Of a stretch of 64,000 nucleotides of DNA, positions 26,502 to 35,773 are shown one piece after another. Positions within the stretch are counted from its first letter, which is position 1, and every line of letters begins with the position of its first letter. The notes under the pieces are model-generated. The model did not search any database. It saw only the letters and a program-made list of their open reading frames with translations, and was not told the origin of the DNA. The translations under genes were made by a program, and so were the position numbers. Where the stretch lies: NCBI RefSeq assembly GCF_004341685.1, contig NZ_SMAA01000006.1, positions 1 through 64,000 on the forward strand, given 5' to 3'. The stretch is from Pectinatus cerevisiiphilus. GTDB lineage: Bacteria; Bacillota; Negativicutes; Selenomonadales; Selenomonadaceae.

Positions 26502-28217
26502 ATGGTACGTTCATTATTGGCCGCTTACAGGCCTTACAAGGGAGTTTTATGTTTTATTATTTTGGGTTCTTTTATAGGAGCCGGATTAGAACTTTTATTC
26601 CCTTTATGCATTCGCCATATCATGAATGATTATCTGCCAACAGGAAATTTAAAGTTATTGGGCGCGGCGGCAGGACTGTTGCTGGCATTGTATGGCCTGT
26701 CCTACTTGATAAGCTGTGCTGTTTTTTACTATGGCCGTTCTATGGGGGCAAAAATTGAATACGATTTGCGGGGACATCTTTTCCAACACGTTATGAATAT
26801 GAGTTTTTCTTATTTTGACAACGCCCGAACAGGGCAGCTGATATCACGGCTGATAAATGATATTGCCGAAATTGGTGAACTGATGTTTTCCATTCCCCAT
26901 CTTTTGATCGTCTGTGTAGTAACAATGCTTGGTACCATTAGCTTACTATTTTGGGTTAATTGGTTGCTGGCATCTGTTGTATCTATTTTACTGGTCTTAA
27001 AAGCCGTAGAAGCCGTACGTGTCAATCGGCGCATGAAAGCTTCTTTTATGGAGGCTCGCAAGGAAACTGGTAAACTGACCGTCAGGGTGTCGGAGAGTCT
27101 TGATGCGGTGCGCTTAGTCAAAGTTTTTGGCAACGAGGCATTGGAACTGGAAAAGCTGCTAATTGCCGGACGGGAACTCTTAAAGGTACAGCGCCGTTCA
27201 TTTCGTATTGTCGGGAAGATGAATAGCAGTCTTTCCTTTTTTTCCAATGGTACCAATCTTGTTATCGTTGTTTTAGGTGGTTTATTTGCTGAAAAAGGCA
27301 TAATGCAGTTGAGTGATTTGGTGACGTTCCTTCTTTATATGGTAATTTTTATGAAACCAGTATTTCAGTTGACGCTTCTTACTGAAGTTTATCAGCGGGG
27401 GATGGCTGGGTATCAGCGTTATCAAGAACTTATGGCTGAAGAATCAGCACCGTCGGTACAGTCGTTGCCAGAAAAGACAAGATTGCAAGGGGCAATATAT
27501 TTTAAAGATGTATCTTTTGCGTACAATGACAGGCAGCCTGTATTACAGCATTTTGATCTTGCAATTCGTCCGGGAGAACTTGTAGCTGTGGTAGGGCCTA
27601 CGGGTTCGGGAAAATCTACGTTATGTCAATTATTGCTTCGCCTCTATGAACTTGATGGAGGTAGTATTGAGATTGATGGAATGGATATTCAAAAATATAG
27701 TTTAGCAGCTTTGCGGAATGGCATTGGGATAGTTCAGCAAGATGTTTTTCTTTTTTCGGATTCTATTCGGGATAATATTGCTTATGGCCGCCCAAACGCG
27801 ACGATGGAAGAAATCGTTACCGCAGCACACCGGGCATGCGCCCATGAATTTATTAGTGCTTTGCCTGAAGGTTATGCTACCTGTGTCGGTGAACGAGGTG
27901 TCAAATTGTCCGGTGGGCAGAAACAGCGAATCGCTATTGCCCGTATATTCTTAAAGAATCCGCCTATTCTCATTCTTGATGAGGCCACCTCTGCTTTGGA
28001 TAATGAAACTGAACAACAAGTACGCCAGGCTATGTATGCACTGTCTAAAAAGAGGACAACCTTAGTGGTGGCACATCGCTTGGCTTCGGTACAAGATGCG
28101 GATCGCATCCTTGTATTGACTAAAGGACAAATAACTGAACAGGGAACACATACGGAGTTAATGGGACAGCAGGGACTGTACTATGATCTGTATATGGCAC
28201 AGTTTAGGGAAAAATAA
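26502..28217 (+). CDS. ABC exporter, fused membrane and ATPase domains (MsbA-like half transporter)
   Basis: The 571-aa protein starts at ATG 26502 with GAGG 6 nt upstream. Residues about 1-300 form the six-helix membrane domain; the ATPase domain has Walker A GPTGSGKST, signature LSGGQKQRIAIAR, Walker B ILILDEATSALD and switch His in VVAHRL. It should act as a homodimer exporting a hydrophobic or amphipathic substrate. It lies 82 nt after the haem operon terminator, on the same strand. It might export excess haem or tetrapyrrole products, but that is only context; a lipid or drug exporter is equally possible. Confidence 0.9.
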   Translation: MVRSLLAAYRPYKGVLCFIILGSFIGAGLELLFPLCIRHIMNDYLPTGNLKLLGAAAGLLLALYGLSYLISCAVFYYGRSMGAKIEYDLRGHLFQHVMNMSFSYFDNARTGQLISRLINDIAEIGELMFSIPHLLIVCVVTMLGTISLLFWVNWLLASVVSILLVLKAVEAVRVNRRMKASFMEARKETGKLTVRVSESLDAVRLVKVFGNEALELEKLLIAGRELLKVQRRSFRIVGKMNSSLSFFSNGTNLVIVVLGGLFAEKGIMQLSDLVTFLLYMVIFMKPVFQLTLLTEVYQRGMAGYQRYQELMAEESAPSVQSLPEKTRLQGAIYFKDVSFAYNDRQPVLQHFDLAIRPGELVAVVGPTGSGKSTLCQLLLRLYELDGGSIEIDGMDIQKYSLAALRNGIGIVQQDVFLFSDSIRDNIAYGRPNATMEEIVTAAHRACAHEFISALPEGYATCVGERGVKLSGGQKQRIAIARIFLKNPPILILDEATSALDNETEQQVRQAMYALSKKRTTLVVAHRLASVQDADRILVLTKGQITEQGTHTELMGQQGLYYDLYMAQFREK

Positions 28218-28329
28218 CGATTAAGAAAAATGTTTTTTAAATAATAGTGATAAATTGCAGCAAATAGTTGTATTCATTTCACTCAAATTTTACACCATTG
28301 AATCATTTCTACATTAGGCTCTTATAGCA

Positions 28330-28857
28330 TCAAAGCTGAACATATTTTATAAGCGGATCTATATTTTCTTTTCTTGTGAAATCCACAGGACTGTCATAGA
28401 CAGCAAGCATTCCTATTTCATCAGCTGTTAAATTCGTTTTGTTCTTGCTTTTTATTTTCCATTTCAATAACGTCATCAAAAATTTATCCAGAAAATTTAA
28501 CTTGCTATAGTTAAACCCACCCCGTAAATAAAAAAATTTAATTTTCTTTTGTTGTATTATATTAAAATTTTTAGCTTGAACTTCGGTGATTACATCTTTC
28601 CTTAAAGGTGATGCCCCAGTTGCAAAAACAACCAACCGTTTATTTTTAAATCGATCCATATTTTCTGTTATTATTTTTACGCCAATAATGCCTACTATAT
28701 GTAAGCTGCCACCGTAAATGATCGTATCATATGTCTCAAGCATAGGAATATTAACTTTTTCTGTTTCAAAAATATCTGCCGACAAAGTTTTTGCAATCCA
28801 TTCCGCATACTTTTTAGTAAAACCAGTTTTCGATTGATATATAACTACAATTTTCAT
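28330..28857 (-). CDS. Flavodoxin-domain protein (HemG / Flavodoxin_5-like)
   Basis: The 175-aa protein starts MKIVVIYQSKTGFTKKYAEWIA, with an FMN-phosphate loop, followed by YDTIIYGGSLHIVGI and VVFATGASPLRKD. The segment LDKFLMTLLKWKIK near residue 140 resembles the C-terminal block of menaquinone-dependent protoporphyrinogen oxidase HemG. It could act in haem synthesis, but many similar proteins in anaerobes have unrelated redox roles. Single gene between the exporter and the oxidoreductase; no terminator is evident on either side. Confidence 0.75.
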   Translation of the reverse strand: MKIVVIYQSKTGFTKKYAEWIAKTLSADIFETEKVNIPMLETYDTIIYGGSLHIVGIIGVKIITENMDRFKNKRLVVFATGASPLRKDVITEVQAKNFNIIQQKKIKFFYLRGGFNYSKLNFLDKFLMTLLKWKIKSKNKTNLTADEIGMLAVYDSPVDFTRKENIDPLIKYVQL

Positions 28858-28990
28858 ATTGGTCCCTCATGGAAGTTTGTAATATATTCTTTCATAACTT
28901 TAAGAAACTATCATTTTTGAAGTTGCTAAAGTTACGAGTGTATAAATCTGATGGACTGATGAAGAGGTCATTATTTTGCATTCTTTTTGA

Positions 28991-29038
28991 TAAAAAATAA
29001 TGTTGAAGTAAGCTTGTACCTTAACTTACTTCAACATT
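28991..29038 (-). terminator. Terminator of the FAD oxidoreductase gene
   Basis: A perfect 14-bp inverted repeat (28999-29012 with 29025-29038) is followed on the minus strand by ATTTTTTA. It lies 53 nt beyond the stop of the minus-strand oxidoreductase gene. Confidence 0.88.
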
Positions 29039-29090
29039 AGTATAGAACCTGATTTTTAGCTTATTTTAATATTAAGAGGAACCTTTATTG

Positions 29091-30530
29091 CTACATTTTC
29101 ATAAGTGACATACGCTTCGCCCGTTGGGCAAGGCCGGAGGTTTCTTTCCCCTTTTCACCAATAGCTTCAATTGGTACGTCTAGTTCGCGTGCAAGCAGCT
29201 TTCGTATGCGTGGCCCGCAAAAAGCATTTTGGCAGCGTCCGTAGCTGGCGCGTGTACGACGTCCTACAGCATCAACTGATTTTACAGGAATACCGCGGTG
29301 CAGACAATCTATGATTTCCGCTTCAGTGACCTGTTCACAACGGCATATAATGTTCAACTCTGGATCAGGTGAATCGATAACACCTTTGAAATCAGCAGTT
29401 TTCTTACGGATAATCGGTTTGCGTTCTGCGATGAAATTCAGCTTCTTTTCCAGTTTAAGACCTATATTCTTTAAAATATCTATTACTTTAAGCGCAATTG
29501 CCGGTGATGATGTCAGTCCTGGGGAATCAATACCAAGCAAATTAATAAATCCTTTCACTGTACTTTCTTCTATTACCCAGTCTTTTTGATTGGAAACAGG
29601 TCGGTTGCCCGCGAAAGATTTTAAGGCCTTGCGCATATCTATATCGGGTACTGATTTACGTGCTGTCTTTGTGATGTACTGCAATGTTTTTTCATCTGTA
29701 CCGACATCATCTTTAGCATCTATTTCTTCAGCATTAGGGCCTATCATAAGATTGCCATGATAAGTAGCTGTAACCAGTATTCCTTTGCCGAGTTTTGTAG
29801 GACATTGGAATATAACTGATTTCACAAGATGGCTTTGTTCTTTGTCCAAAATCACATATTGCCCGCGGCGTGGAGTAATTTTGTATTTATCAATACCGAC
29901 CATAGCAGCAACCGCGTCGCTGTATAACCCTGCGGCATTGACAACAAACTTAGCTTTAACAGCGCCTTTATTTGTTGTTATTAGGAAAATGTCATTTTCT
30001 TTTTCTATTTTTTCTACTTTATGCTCAAGTAATAGTTTCACGCCATTTTTTATGGAATTTTCAGCGAGTGCTATAACAAATTCATAAGGAGAAACAACAC
30101 CTGCATTTTTACAATATAAAGAAGCTTTTACCGCGTCGCTGACATGCGGTTCATATTGCTTGGTTTCCGCAGCATCCATTATCTTAAGACCTTTAACACC
30201 ATTTGTCACACCATATTCATAAAGTGTTTGCAACGTTACCAGTTCTTCTTCACTGAATGCGAGAACAAAAGAACCTGTCTGTCTATAACCAAAATGCAAT
30301 TCGCTTTCAAGTTTTTCATACATGCGGTTGCCTTTTACGCAAAGTTCAGCTTTTAAAGTACCGGGTTTGTCAGAATAGCCACCGTGAACAATACCGCTAT
30401 TTCCCTTTGAACAACCGCAGCTGACGTCGGCTTCTTTTTCTAGTACGCATATATCGAGTTTATACTTGGCAAGCTCTCTGGCAAGATTCATACCTACTGT
30501 TCCTGCGCCTATAATGCAAATATCATACAT
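29091..30530 (-). CDS. FAD-dependent oxidoreductase with C-terminal BFD-like [2Fe-2S] domain
   Basis: The 479-aa protein has an N-terminal dinucleotide fold IIGAGTVGMNLARELA and a DAO-type FAD domain (residues about 1-350, with GNSGIVHGGY and NAAGLYSDA). A BFD-like [2Fe-2S] domain follows, with cysteines in IICRCEQVTE and YGRCQNAFC (about 395-450). The layout resembles GlpA and LhgO-like enzymes oxidising glycerol-3-phosphate or 2-hydroxy acids. The substrate cannot be assigned; no glpB/glpC partners are nearby. It begins 33 nt after the hydE end and is likely cotranscribed with it. Confidence 0.85.
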   Translation of the reverse strand: MYDICIIGAGTVGMNLARELAKYKLDICVLEKEADVSCGCSKGNSGIVHGGYSDKPGTLKAELCVKGNRMYEKLESELHFGYRQTGSFVLAFSEEELVTLQTLYEYGVTNGVKGLKIMDAAETKQYEPHVSDAVKASLYCKNAGVVSPYEFVIALAENSIKNGVKLLLEHKVEKIEKENDIFLITTNKGAVKAKFVVNAAGLYSDAVAAMVGIDKYKITPRRGQYVILDKEQSHLVKSVIFQCPTKLGKGILVTATYHGNLMIGPNAEEIDAKDDVGTDEKTLQYITKTARKSVPDIDMRKALKSFAGNRPVSNQKDWVIEESTVKGFINLLGIDSPGLTSSPAIALKVIDILKNIGLKLEKKLNFIAERKPIIRKKTADFKGVIDSPDPELNIICRCEQVTEAEIIDCLHRGIPVKSVDAVGRRTRASYGRCQNAFCGPRIRKLLARELDVPIEAIGEKGKETSGLAQRAKRMSLMKM

Positions 30531-30563
30531 AAAAACCCTCCTTGATAAAATTGTATAAAATAT

Positions 30564-31618
30564 TTAACACTTGGCAGCTTGAGAATAAGCTGCTGGTAAA
30601 TGCCGACGAAAACCTTTTGTTTTAGCAACGTATCTACCTATAGAATTAATCTTTCCACTCATACAGCAGCGACATTGGGCGGGGGTATCAGCCACACAAA
30701 TTTTTCCAGGATAAAGTGCATATTTGCGCCTATAATCTCCCTCAGTAACGTTGGGCATTACGACATTGGCACCCGACTGTAAAATAATGATCCGCGCATT
30801 GGGTTCTAATGTTTCCATAGCTGTTGTGGCTGGAATATTAGCTTCTGGTAATAAAAGCCTGATGAGCGCAACCATTCTTCTGGTCAAACCAAAATCACCT
30901 TTCGCCGCTGTGGCAAGTGGTGTATCACCGTTGGGAATAAGCGGCCCAATACCGACCATATCCGTATCTAGTTCCTTAAAGAATAATATGTCCTGTGCCA
31001 AGGATTGTATTGTTTGTCCGGGCAGGCCAATCAAACAGCCAGTTCCCACTTCATAGCCTAATTTTCTTAAATTCCATAGACAGGTTTTTCTATTTTCAAA
31101 ACTCATACCAGGATCCATTTGGGTGTAAAGATTTTTATTGGTCGTTTCAATGCGCAGCAGGTATCTATCTGCGCCAGCTGCCTTAAAAGCTTTATATTCA
31201 GCAAAACTTCGTTCACCGATCGAAAGGGTTATGGCAAGCCCTAGTAATTTTATTTTATGCAGCAATCGAGTCATGACTTCAACTGAAAAATGAGAGTCTT
31301 CCCCCGATTGCAAAACTACCGTTTTATAGCCGTAGCCTACAGCTTTTCGAGCCAGTTCCAAAATTTCATTTTCTTGCAGGCGGTATCGTTCTATTTTTTG
31401 TTATCACGACGTAGACCGCAATAAAGGCAATCCTGTCGACATATATTAGAAAATTCGATAAGGCCACGCAGATGGACTCCATTCCCGACGTACTTAGCGC
31501 GTACGCGATCAGCGGCTGCGGCCAATTCTTCTTCACATGACTGATTTTGTAGTAAAAAAATAAGCTCCGCTTCCGTCAAGTTATGGGTGCGTTCAGCTTT
31601 CTCTATATATTTATCCAT
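30564..31618 (-). pseudogene. hydE: [FeFe]-hydrogenase maturase HydE, interrupted by a one-base frameshift
   Basis: Two minus-strand frames together make a complete HydE of about 350 aa. The N-terminal part (31618 to 31391) ends after FSNICRQDCLYCGLRRDNKK and holds the radical-SAM motif CxxxCxxC. The rest (about 31390 to 30564) continues with IERYRLQENEILELARKA and TVVLQSGEDSHFS to the C terminus, one frame over. The break falls exactly at an A6 tract (plus-strand T6 at 31394-31399): a seventh A would restore AAC AAA AAA ATA GAA. HydE is a radical-SAM maturase for the hydrogenase active-site cluster. It could be a true mutation, a homopolymer sequencing error or slippage. Start ATG 31618 has GGAG 9 nt upstream. 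Confidence 0.85.
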
Positions 31619-31702
31619 CAATTCTATCTCCATAATATACTTGCTAATAATATTATAAAATTTTTATTGCGATATTTATGTAAGCAGATCTATAAATTGT
31701 AT

Positions 31703-31730
31703 ATTATACTTTTATTTTATAATTGTTCAA
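31703..31730 (-). promoter_or_regulatory. Promoter of hydE
   Basis: On the minus strand TTGAAC (31725-31730), 16 nt, then TATAAT (31703-31708), directly after the stop of the upstream GGDEF/HD-GYP gene. Together with the ribosome-binding site at hydE this suggests the gene is still transcribed despite the frameshift. Confidence 0.6.
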
Positions 31731-33173
31731 CTATTTTTGCGAAATATTACAAATGTAAGTTATTATTTCTTTTTTATTTGTTTCTAGAACTTCTATAAAA
31801 ATTTTAGTAAGACTAGGATCATATATCTTACCGGATCCATTTTTTATATTTGTAAGTAGGTTTTCATAATCCTCTACAGTATTAGGCAGTTTTTGCAAAA
31901 TCATCAGGTGAAAATCTTTAGCAAGCCTAAAAATTCTGCAATCTGACGGAATATCGTAGCCGCGTAACCCCAAGGGATAACCAGTACCATCCCAATTTTC
32001 ATGATGTTTTAAAACAGAGTCTGCAATTTCTGAATAACGCATGGACATATTCAAAATACGAAAACCTATTTCACAATGCCGCCGTAATTCCATCTGATCT
32101 TTTTCTGATAATAGTCCTTTTTGGTTTAAGATGCTTTTAGAAATACCGATAATACCGATGTTATACACTAAGGCAAGCTTGTTTAGACGATTGATAACAG
32201 AAGTGGATAGGTTAAGTTTCGCAGCAAATATTTTGAGTAAATATGTCAATAAAGGAACATTATTATGATTAAAATGATCTTCGGTAGCCAAGATCGAAAG
32301 AATATTGGTTATGATATTTTCTCTAACACGCGGTGTATTATATAATTTTTCTTTATACATATTATTATCTGCGAAATTGAAGATTTCTTGGACACTGTTT
32401 TTTTCGGTAAATTCCTGCCAACCGAGCGACATACTCAAATATATACCTGAGTGAAGTTTGTTATGTGTTTTAACAGCTTCTTTAATTTTTTCCTTGAGCA
32501 TTGCCATATCCTGCTTCATTGAGATAATGACAAATTCATCTCCGCCGATTCGAAACAGGGAATCGCCTTTGCTAATACAGGAAAAAAGTATCCGTACAGC
32601 AGATTTTATCAATTCATCACCGGTACTGTGCCCCATAGAATCATTTATCAGCTTTAGGCTGTCTATATCGCAAATCATGAGTCCCAATGGTTTTTATACA
32701 TGTTTGGTTTTTAAATTGTTCATAAATTGATCAAAGTAATTACGATTAAATGCTTTTGTCAAAGTGTCATGGTTACTTAAAAAATCCAATCTTTTTTTCA
32801 TTTTCATTATAGTCGTAACATCTCTGACAATAACTAAAACTTCTTTATCATTATATTTCATGAATCTGGCTTCAAAAAATTCCAATTTGCCACCAAGGCG
32901 AAGATGAAAATAAAAACTTTCTATAGAATCATTCTTAATAGTCTTTTTTATTTTTTCCATGCCTTCGATAGAAACATGAGCAGGGAATACGTCCTGTACA
33001 TTTTTATTGATAAAGTCATCAGGTGGAAGGTGCAGTTTCATATTTTTAGGCTGATTATACCCAAGAAATACACCATCGACATTCATATGCAGGAGCAGGT
33101 CAGGAACTAGACGCCAAATAGTAGAGTCATTCATGCCAGCAGCATGTGAAATTAATTTTTGATGATTTTTCAT
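31731..33173 (-). pseudogene. PAS-GGDEF-HD-GYP signalling protein split by an in-frame TAA
   Basis: One minus-strand frame runs from ATG 33173 (AAAGG upstream) to 31731, broken only by TAA at 32694-32696. Before it are a PAS-like sensor (about residues 10-120) and the start of a GGDEF domain (LDFLSNHDTLTKAFNRNYF). After it the same frame resumes (KPLGLMICDIDSLKLIND) with an intact GGDEF, then an HD-GYP domain. The HD pair is replaced by YN (LVYNIGIIGIS where LLHDIGKIGIP is usual) though HHENWDGTGYP is kept. No RxxD inhibitory site precedes GGDEF (SKGD). So the phosphodiesterase half looks inactive and the cyclase half is cut. Read-through or reinitiation at TTG 32687 is possible. Confidence 0.8.
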
Positions 33174-33191
33174 GAAAATACTACCTTTCAA

Positions 33192-33645
33192 AATCTGAAT
33201 ATTGAGATTTAGAATTTGCGTAAAATAGAATAATAAAATTAATTGATAATAAATATTTATACAAAAAGAAGAAATCGAATATATCTATAATTATATAAAG
33301 AATACCACTAATCCTTTATAATAAACAATAACAGTAATGTAAAATCTTTATTTATTTACCAAACGGCTGCCTTAACTGTCTTACAGCCAAGGTTTTCAAA
33401 TATTGCAATTGTTTCTACTTATGTTTTAATTGTATCATGAGTATAGGTATTTTGCACTGGTAAAATTGTGGTACCTAGGTTGTTGGTCATGTCTGATAAG
33501 TTACTGCTATATTAATCCAGATACGCTACAACAGGTTAAAGGTATGTGAAATTAAATAATTATCAAGAATATCTCTGTCTCTTGGAGGGTAAAAAAGACA
33601 TTGGCTATCTAATTTTGATGTGGTATGATAAAGATAAGAAAAATT
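33192..33645. other. Intergenic region upstream of the AbiEii-like pair
   Basis: This AT-rich spacer lies between divergent genes. It holds the small frame at 33546-33647 and a promoter candidate at 33601-33629. The remainder shows no recognisable feature. Confidence 0.5.
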
Positions 33646-33647
33646 GA
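33546..33647 (+). CDS. Possible 33-aa small protein before the AbiEii-like pair
   Basis: A GTG-started frame reads VKLNNYQEYLCLLEGKKD and continues with an aromatic, charged tail, ending at TGA 33647, 14 nt before the next gene. AAAGG is close upstream (3 nt, shorter than ideal). The amino-acid make-up looks protein-like, but the frame is short and may be a remnant or chance. The promoter candidate at 33601 lies inside it, so the two readings compete. Confidence 0.25.
   Translation: MKLNNYQEYLCLLEGKKDIGYLILMWYDKDKKN
33601..33629 (+). promoter_or_regulatory. Candidate promoter of the AbiEii-like pair
   Basis: TTGGCT (33601-33606), 17 nt, TGG-TATGAT (extended -10 at 33621-33629). It lies 33 nt before the start codon of the first gene of the pair. 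Confidence 0.5.
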
Positions 33648-33661
33648 AGGGAGGATGCACT

Positions 33662-33964
33662 ATGCTAGACACTATAAAGAATAAAGCTTCACTGGCTTGT
33701 CAGGTGCGTATGAATATTCGTTGTAAAAAGGATATGCCCTATCAGACATTGGTCAAAATCTTGCGCAATGAACTACCATATTGTAAAGAACAGCACCAAC
33801 GGTATATGCTAGGCTTTTTTGAAGAATGCTATCCGTCTTTGATGAAAAAATTCATGAAAGAGCAGTCTATTTCGCGTGCATCAATCATCAATCTTTTTAA
33901 CCTCATGCCAAATCAAGGTGAGAAATATAACTTTGAAAGGGCACTTAGAAATGGAGAATTCTAA
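33662..33964 (+). CDS. Hypothetical 100-aa protein, putative antitoxin partner
   Basis: I do not recognise the family. The protein starts MLDTIKNKASLACQV behind GGGAGG and is helical, basic and cysteine-containing (MNIRCKKDMPYQTLVKIL, FFEECYPSLMKKFMKE). It overlaps the nucleotidyltransferase start by 14 nt, the usual arrangement of an antitoxin encoded first. Classical AbiEi antitoxins are about twice as long with a winged helix, so this would be a different partner. Function is inferred from context only. Confidence 0.7.
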   Translation: MLDTIKNKASLACQVRMNIRCKKDMPYQTLVKILRNELPYCKEQHQRYMLGFFEECYPSLMKKFMKEQSISRASIINLFNLMPNQGEKYNFERALRNGEF

Positions 33965-34655
33965 GAAACTATTGTATTACGCAATTGATATACTAGAAGA
34001 AGGATCTGTTTCTTCGAATAATTGGTCAATAGGTGGGGGTACAATTTTAGCTAATACCTACAATCACCGTATGAGTAAGGACATTGATGTTTTTTTGAAT
34101 GATGCGCAGCAACTATCAAGCTTATCGCCACGATTTAATAGTAAAAGCGAAAATGCTTTAGATTATAATGAAATGAGTCAATATATTTCCTTGACTTTTC
34201 CAGAAGGCAAGGTTGATTTTATCGTTGGCCCACAAATAACGAACTTCCCGGCAGAAAAGCAACAGTTTTTAGGCCGGGAAGTTCGTTTAGATGATCCCGT
34301 TGAAATTGTCAGTAAGAAAATTTATTTCCGTGGCAATCAAGTTCTACCACGCGATGTATTTGATCTTGCTGTCGTGTATAATAGTGACCGCAAGCAGGAT
34401 TTAATTAGAACCATCTGTGCTATGCCAGACAAGATGAAGGTTTTTACTGACGCGTTTGCTAAACAAATACAGAATTCAGATTTTCAAACGTATAGTACAG
34501 CCTATGCTGACATGCTTCTTTCTGGTGGTAAGTTTCTTCAAGGCAAAGAAATTTGTATCTGTAGGCAACTTATTGAGGAGATACAAATCGAGCTGAACAA
34601 GACTCGGAATCCAAAGAGAAATGGTAAAATAAAATACGTAAATCGTTATCGGTAA
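33951..34655 (+). CDS. AbiEii/AbiGii-like nucleotidyltransferase (putative toxin)
   Basis: The 234-aa protein carries a DNA polymerase-beta-type nucleotidyltransferase core. GGGTILANTYNHRMSKDIDVF holds the GG[S/T] and DxD metal-binding motifs, a third acidic residue is in GKVDFIVG, and EIVSKKIYF...PRDVFDLAV is the downstream Lys/Arg-Asp block of AbiEii proteins. Family toxins add nucleotides to tRNA or other targets and arrest growth. The ATG at 33951 lies inside the end of the preceding gene. Phage defence or plasmid-type stabilisation are both plausible; a CRISPR array follows 0.5 kb downstream. Confidence 0.8.
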   Translation: MENSKKLLYYAIDILEEGSVSSNNWSIGGGTILANTYNHRMSKDIDVFLNDAQQLSSLSPRFNSKSENALDYNEMSQYISLTFPEGKVDFIVGPQITNFPAEKQQFLGREVRLDDPVEIVSKKIYFRGNQVLPRDVFDLAVVYNSDRKQDLIRTICAMPDKMKVFTDAFAKQIQNSDFQTYSTAYADMLLSGGKFLQGKEICICRQLIEEIQIELNKTRNPKRNGKIKYVNRYR

Positions 34656-34723
34656 CTTATATACTCAATTATTGGAATGAGTTCATGAAAAATCTCTGTA
34701 AATAAACTTCATCTCGAAGTCAT

Positions 34724-34765
34724 AAGACCTCCTGTTATTAAAGCTAATAATAAGAGGTCTTTTTA
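34724..34765 (+). terminator. Terminator of the AbiEii-like pair
   Basis: AAGACCTC (34724-34731) pairs with GAGGTCTT (34754-34761) and is followed by TTTATC; an inner TTATT/AATAA match extends the stem. Confidence 0.8.
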
Positions 34766-35133
34766 TCATGGTAAGACGGAGTCTGAAATGGATAAAGACC
34801 TGGATGAGTAGCTTGACGTTTCTCAGACTGCTTTAAATATAGGCAGAGTGGACTCCTACCATGGCACTTGTAGTTCGTAGGGAAGATGAAATCAATGATT
34901 TTAAGCCAGTCAATTCTATATTGCTTTATTTCTAATTGTTTTTTCGTAAGGCAATTTTACTAACCATACTTCTTTGTTTTTTTCCATGAACTCCTTGAAG
35001 TTTTTCATAATAAAAAACTCTCCCATTTAACTCATTTTCCATCTACTATACCATTTTATAATAATTATTGTAGTCGCTAAATTAATAATATGTAAGTTGT
35101 TAGTTTTAACGACATTTTTTTATCATTTAGCGA
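34766..35133. other. Non-coding stretch between the toxin pair and the CRISPR array
   Basis: No intact gene of normal length is present. Several short frames with protein-like composition suggest decayed coding DNA, but I cannot identify a parent gene. A minus-strand 30-codon frame is listed separately. Confidence 0.5.
34916..35008 (-). CDS. Possible 30-aa small protein or gene fragment
   Basis: The minus-strand frame starts MKNFKEFMEKNKEVWLVKLP and ends at TAG 34916, with GGGAGAG about 9 nt upstream of the ATG. The charged helical make-up is protein-like. It may be the N-terminal stump of a lost gene; no homologous family is recognised. Confidence 0.25.
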   Translation of the reverse strand: MKNFKEFMEKNKEVWLVKLPYEKTIRNKAI

Positions 35134-35773
35134 AAAATATTATACCTTATACGAATGGAGAGCGATGTCCACAGCAGCCCTTGATAATGGATTTAATACT
35201 TCAATTCACGCTCTCCGCATGGAGAGCGACTAAAGCGCTGACGGTTGGCGGTGCATCTACGCAGACTTCAATTCACGCTCTCCACATGGAGAGCGACTTA
35301 AAAAAATAAACGAAGGACGCTGGGGGAACATACTTCAATTCACGCTCTCCACATGGAGAGCGACGAGCGGTTTTAATCATAGGGCCACAGGTGGCCTTAT
35401 ACTTCAATTCACGCTCTCCACATGGAGAGCGACTGATTGGCAGGGAACCACAAAAGAAGCTTTTGCTACTTCAATTCACGCTCTCCACATGGAGAGCGAC
35501 CAGTTTATTAGCAAGATGTCTATTAGTAGATTCTTACTTCAATTCACGCTCTCCACATGGAGAGCGACGTATGCCCTTTTAGCAACTTTTTTAGCGTATA
35601 TGTGACTTCAATTCACGCTCTCCACATGGAGAGCGACACAACATAGCAAGATGGGGATTACTCCGTTTGTCAACTTCAATTCACGCTCTCCACATGGAGA
35701 GCGACCAATGTTACTGACAACAGTAAAGCTGCATAAAAGAACTTCAATTCACGCTCTCCACATGGAGAGCGAC
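35134..35773 (-). CRISPR. Type I-C-like CRISPR array, nine full repeats plus one degenerate end repeat
   Basis: The 33-nt repeats start at 35198, 35265, 35332, 35401, 35468, 35536, 35605, 35673 and 35741, with spacers of 34-36 nt. In crRNA orientation (minus strand) the repeat begins GTCGCTCTCCATGTGGAGAG and ends CGTGAATTGAAGT, matching type I-C in the GTCGC start, hairpin and ATTGAA end. The repeat at 35198 has one substitution (CCGCATGG). A left-most copy at 35134-35166 keeps only ATGGAGAGCGA well, so the left is the trailer and the leader is on the right. No cas gene is present in the window, so interference would need cas genes elsewhere. Confidence 0.95.

Noticed and set aside
31391-31400. 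Programmed -1 frameshifting as the explanation of the split hydE
   Set aside because: The site reads C AAA AAA TAG, which does not fit the X XXY YYZ slippery heptamer, and HydE is not known to need frameshifting. Mutation, sequence error or polymerase slippage are simpler.
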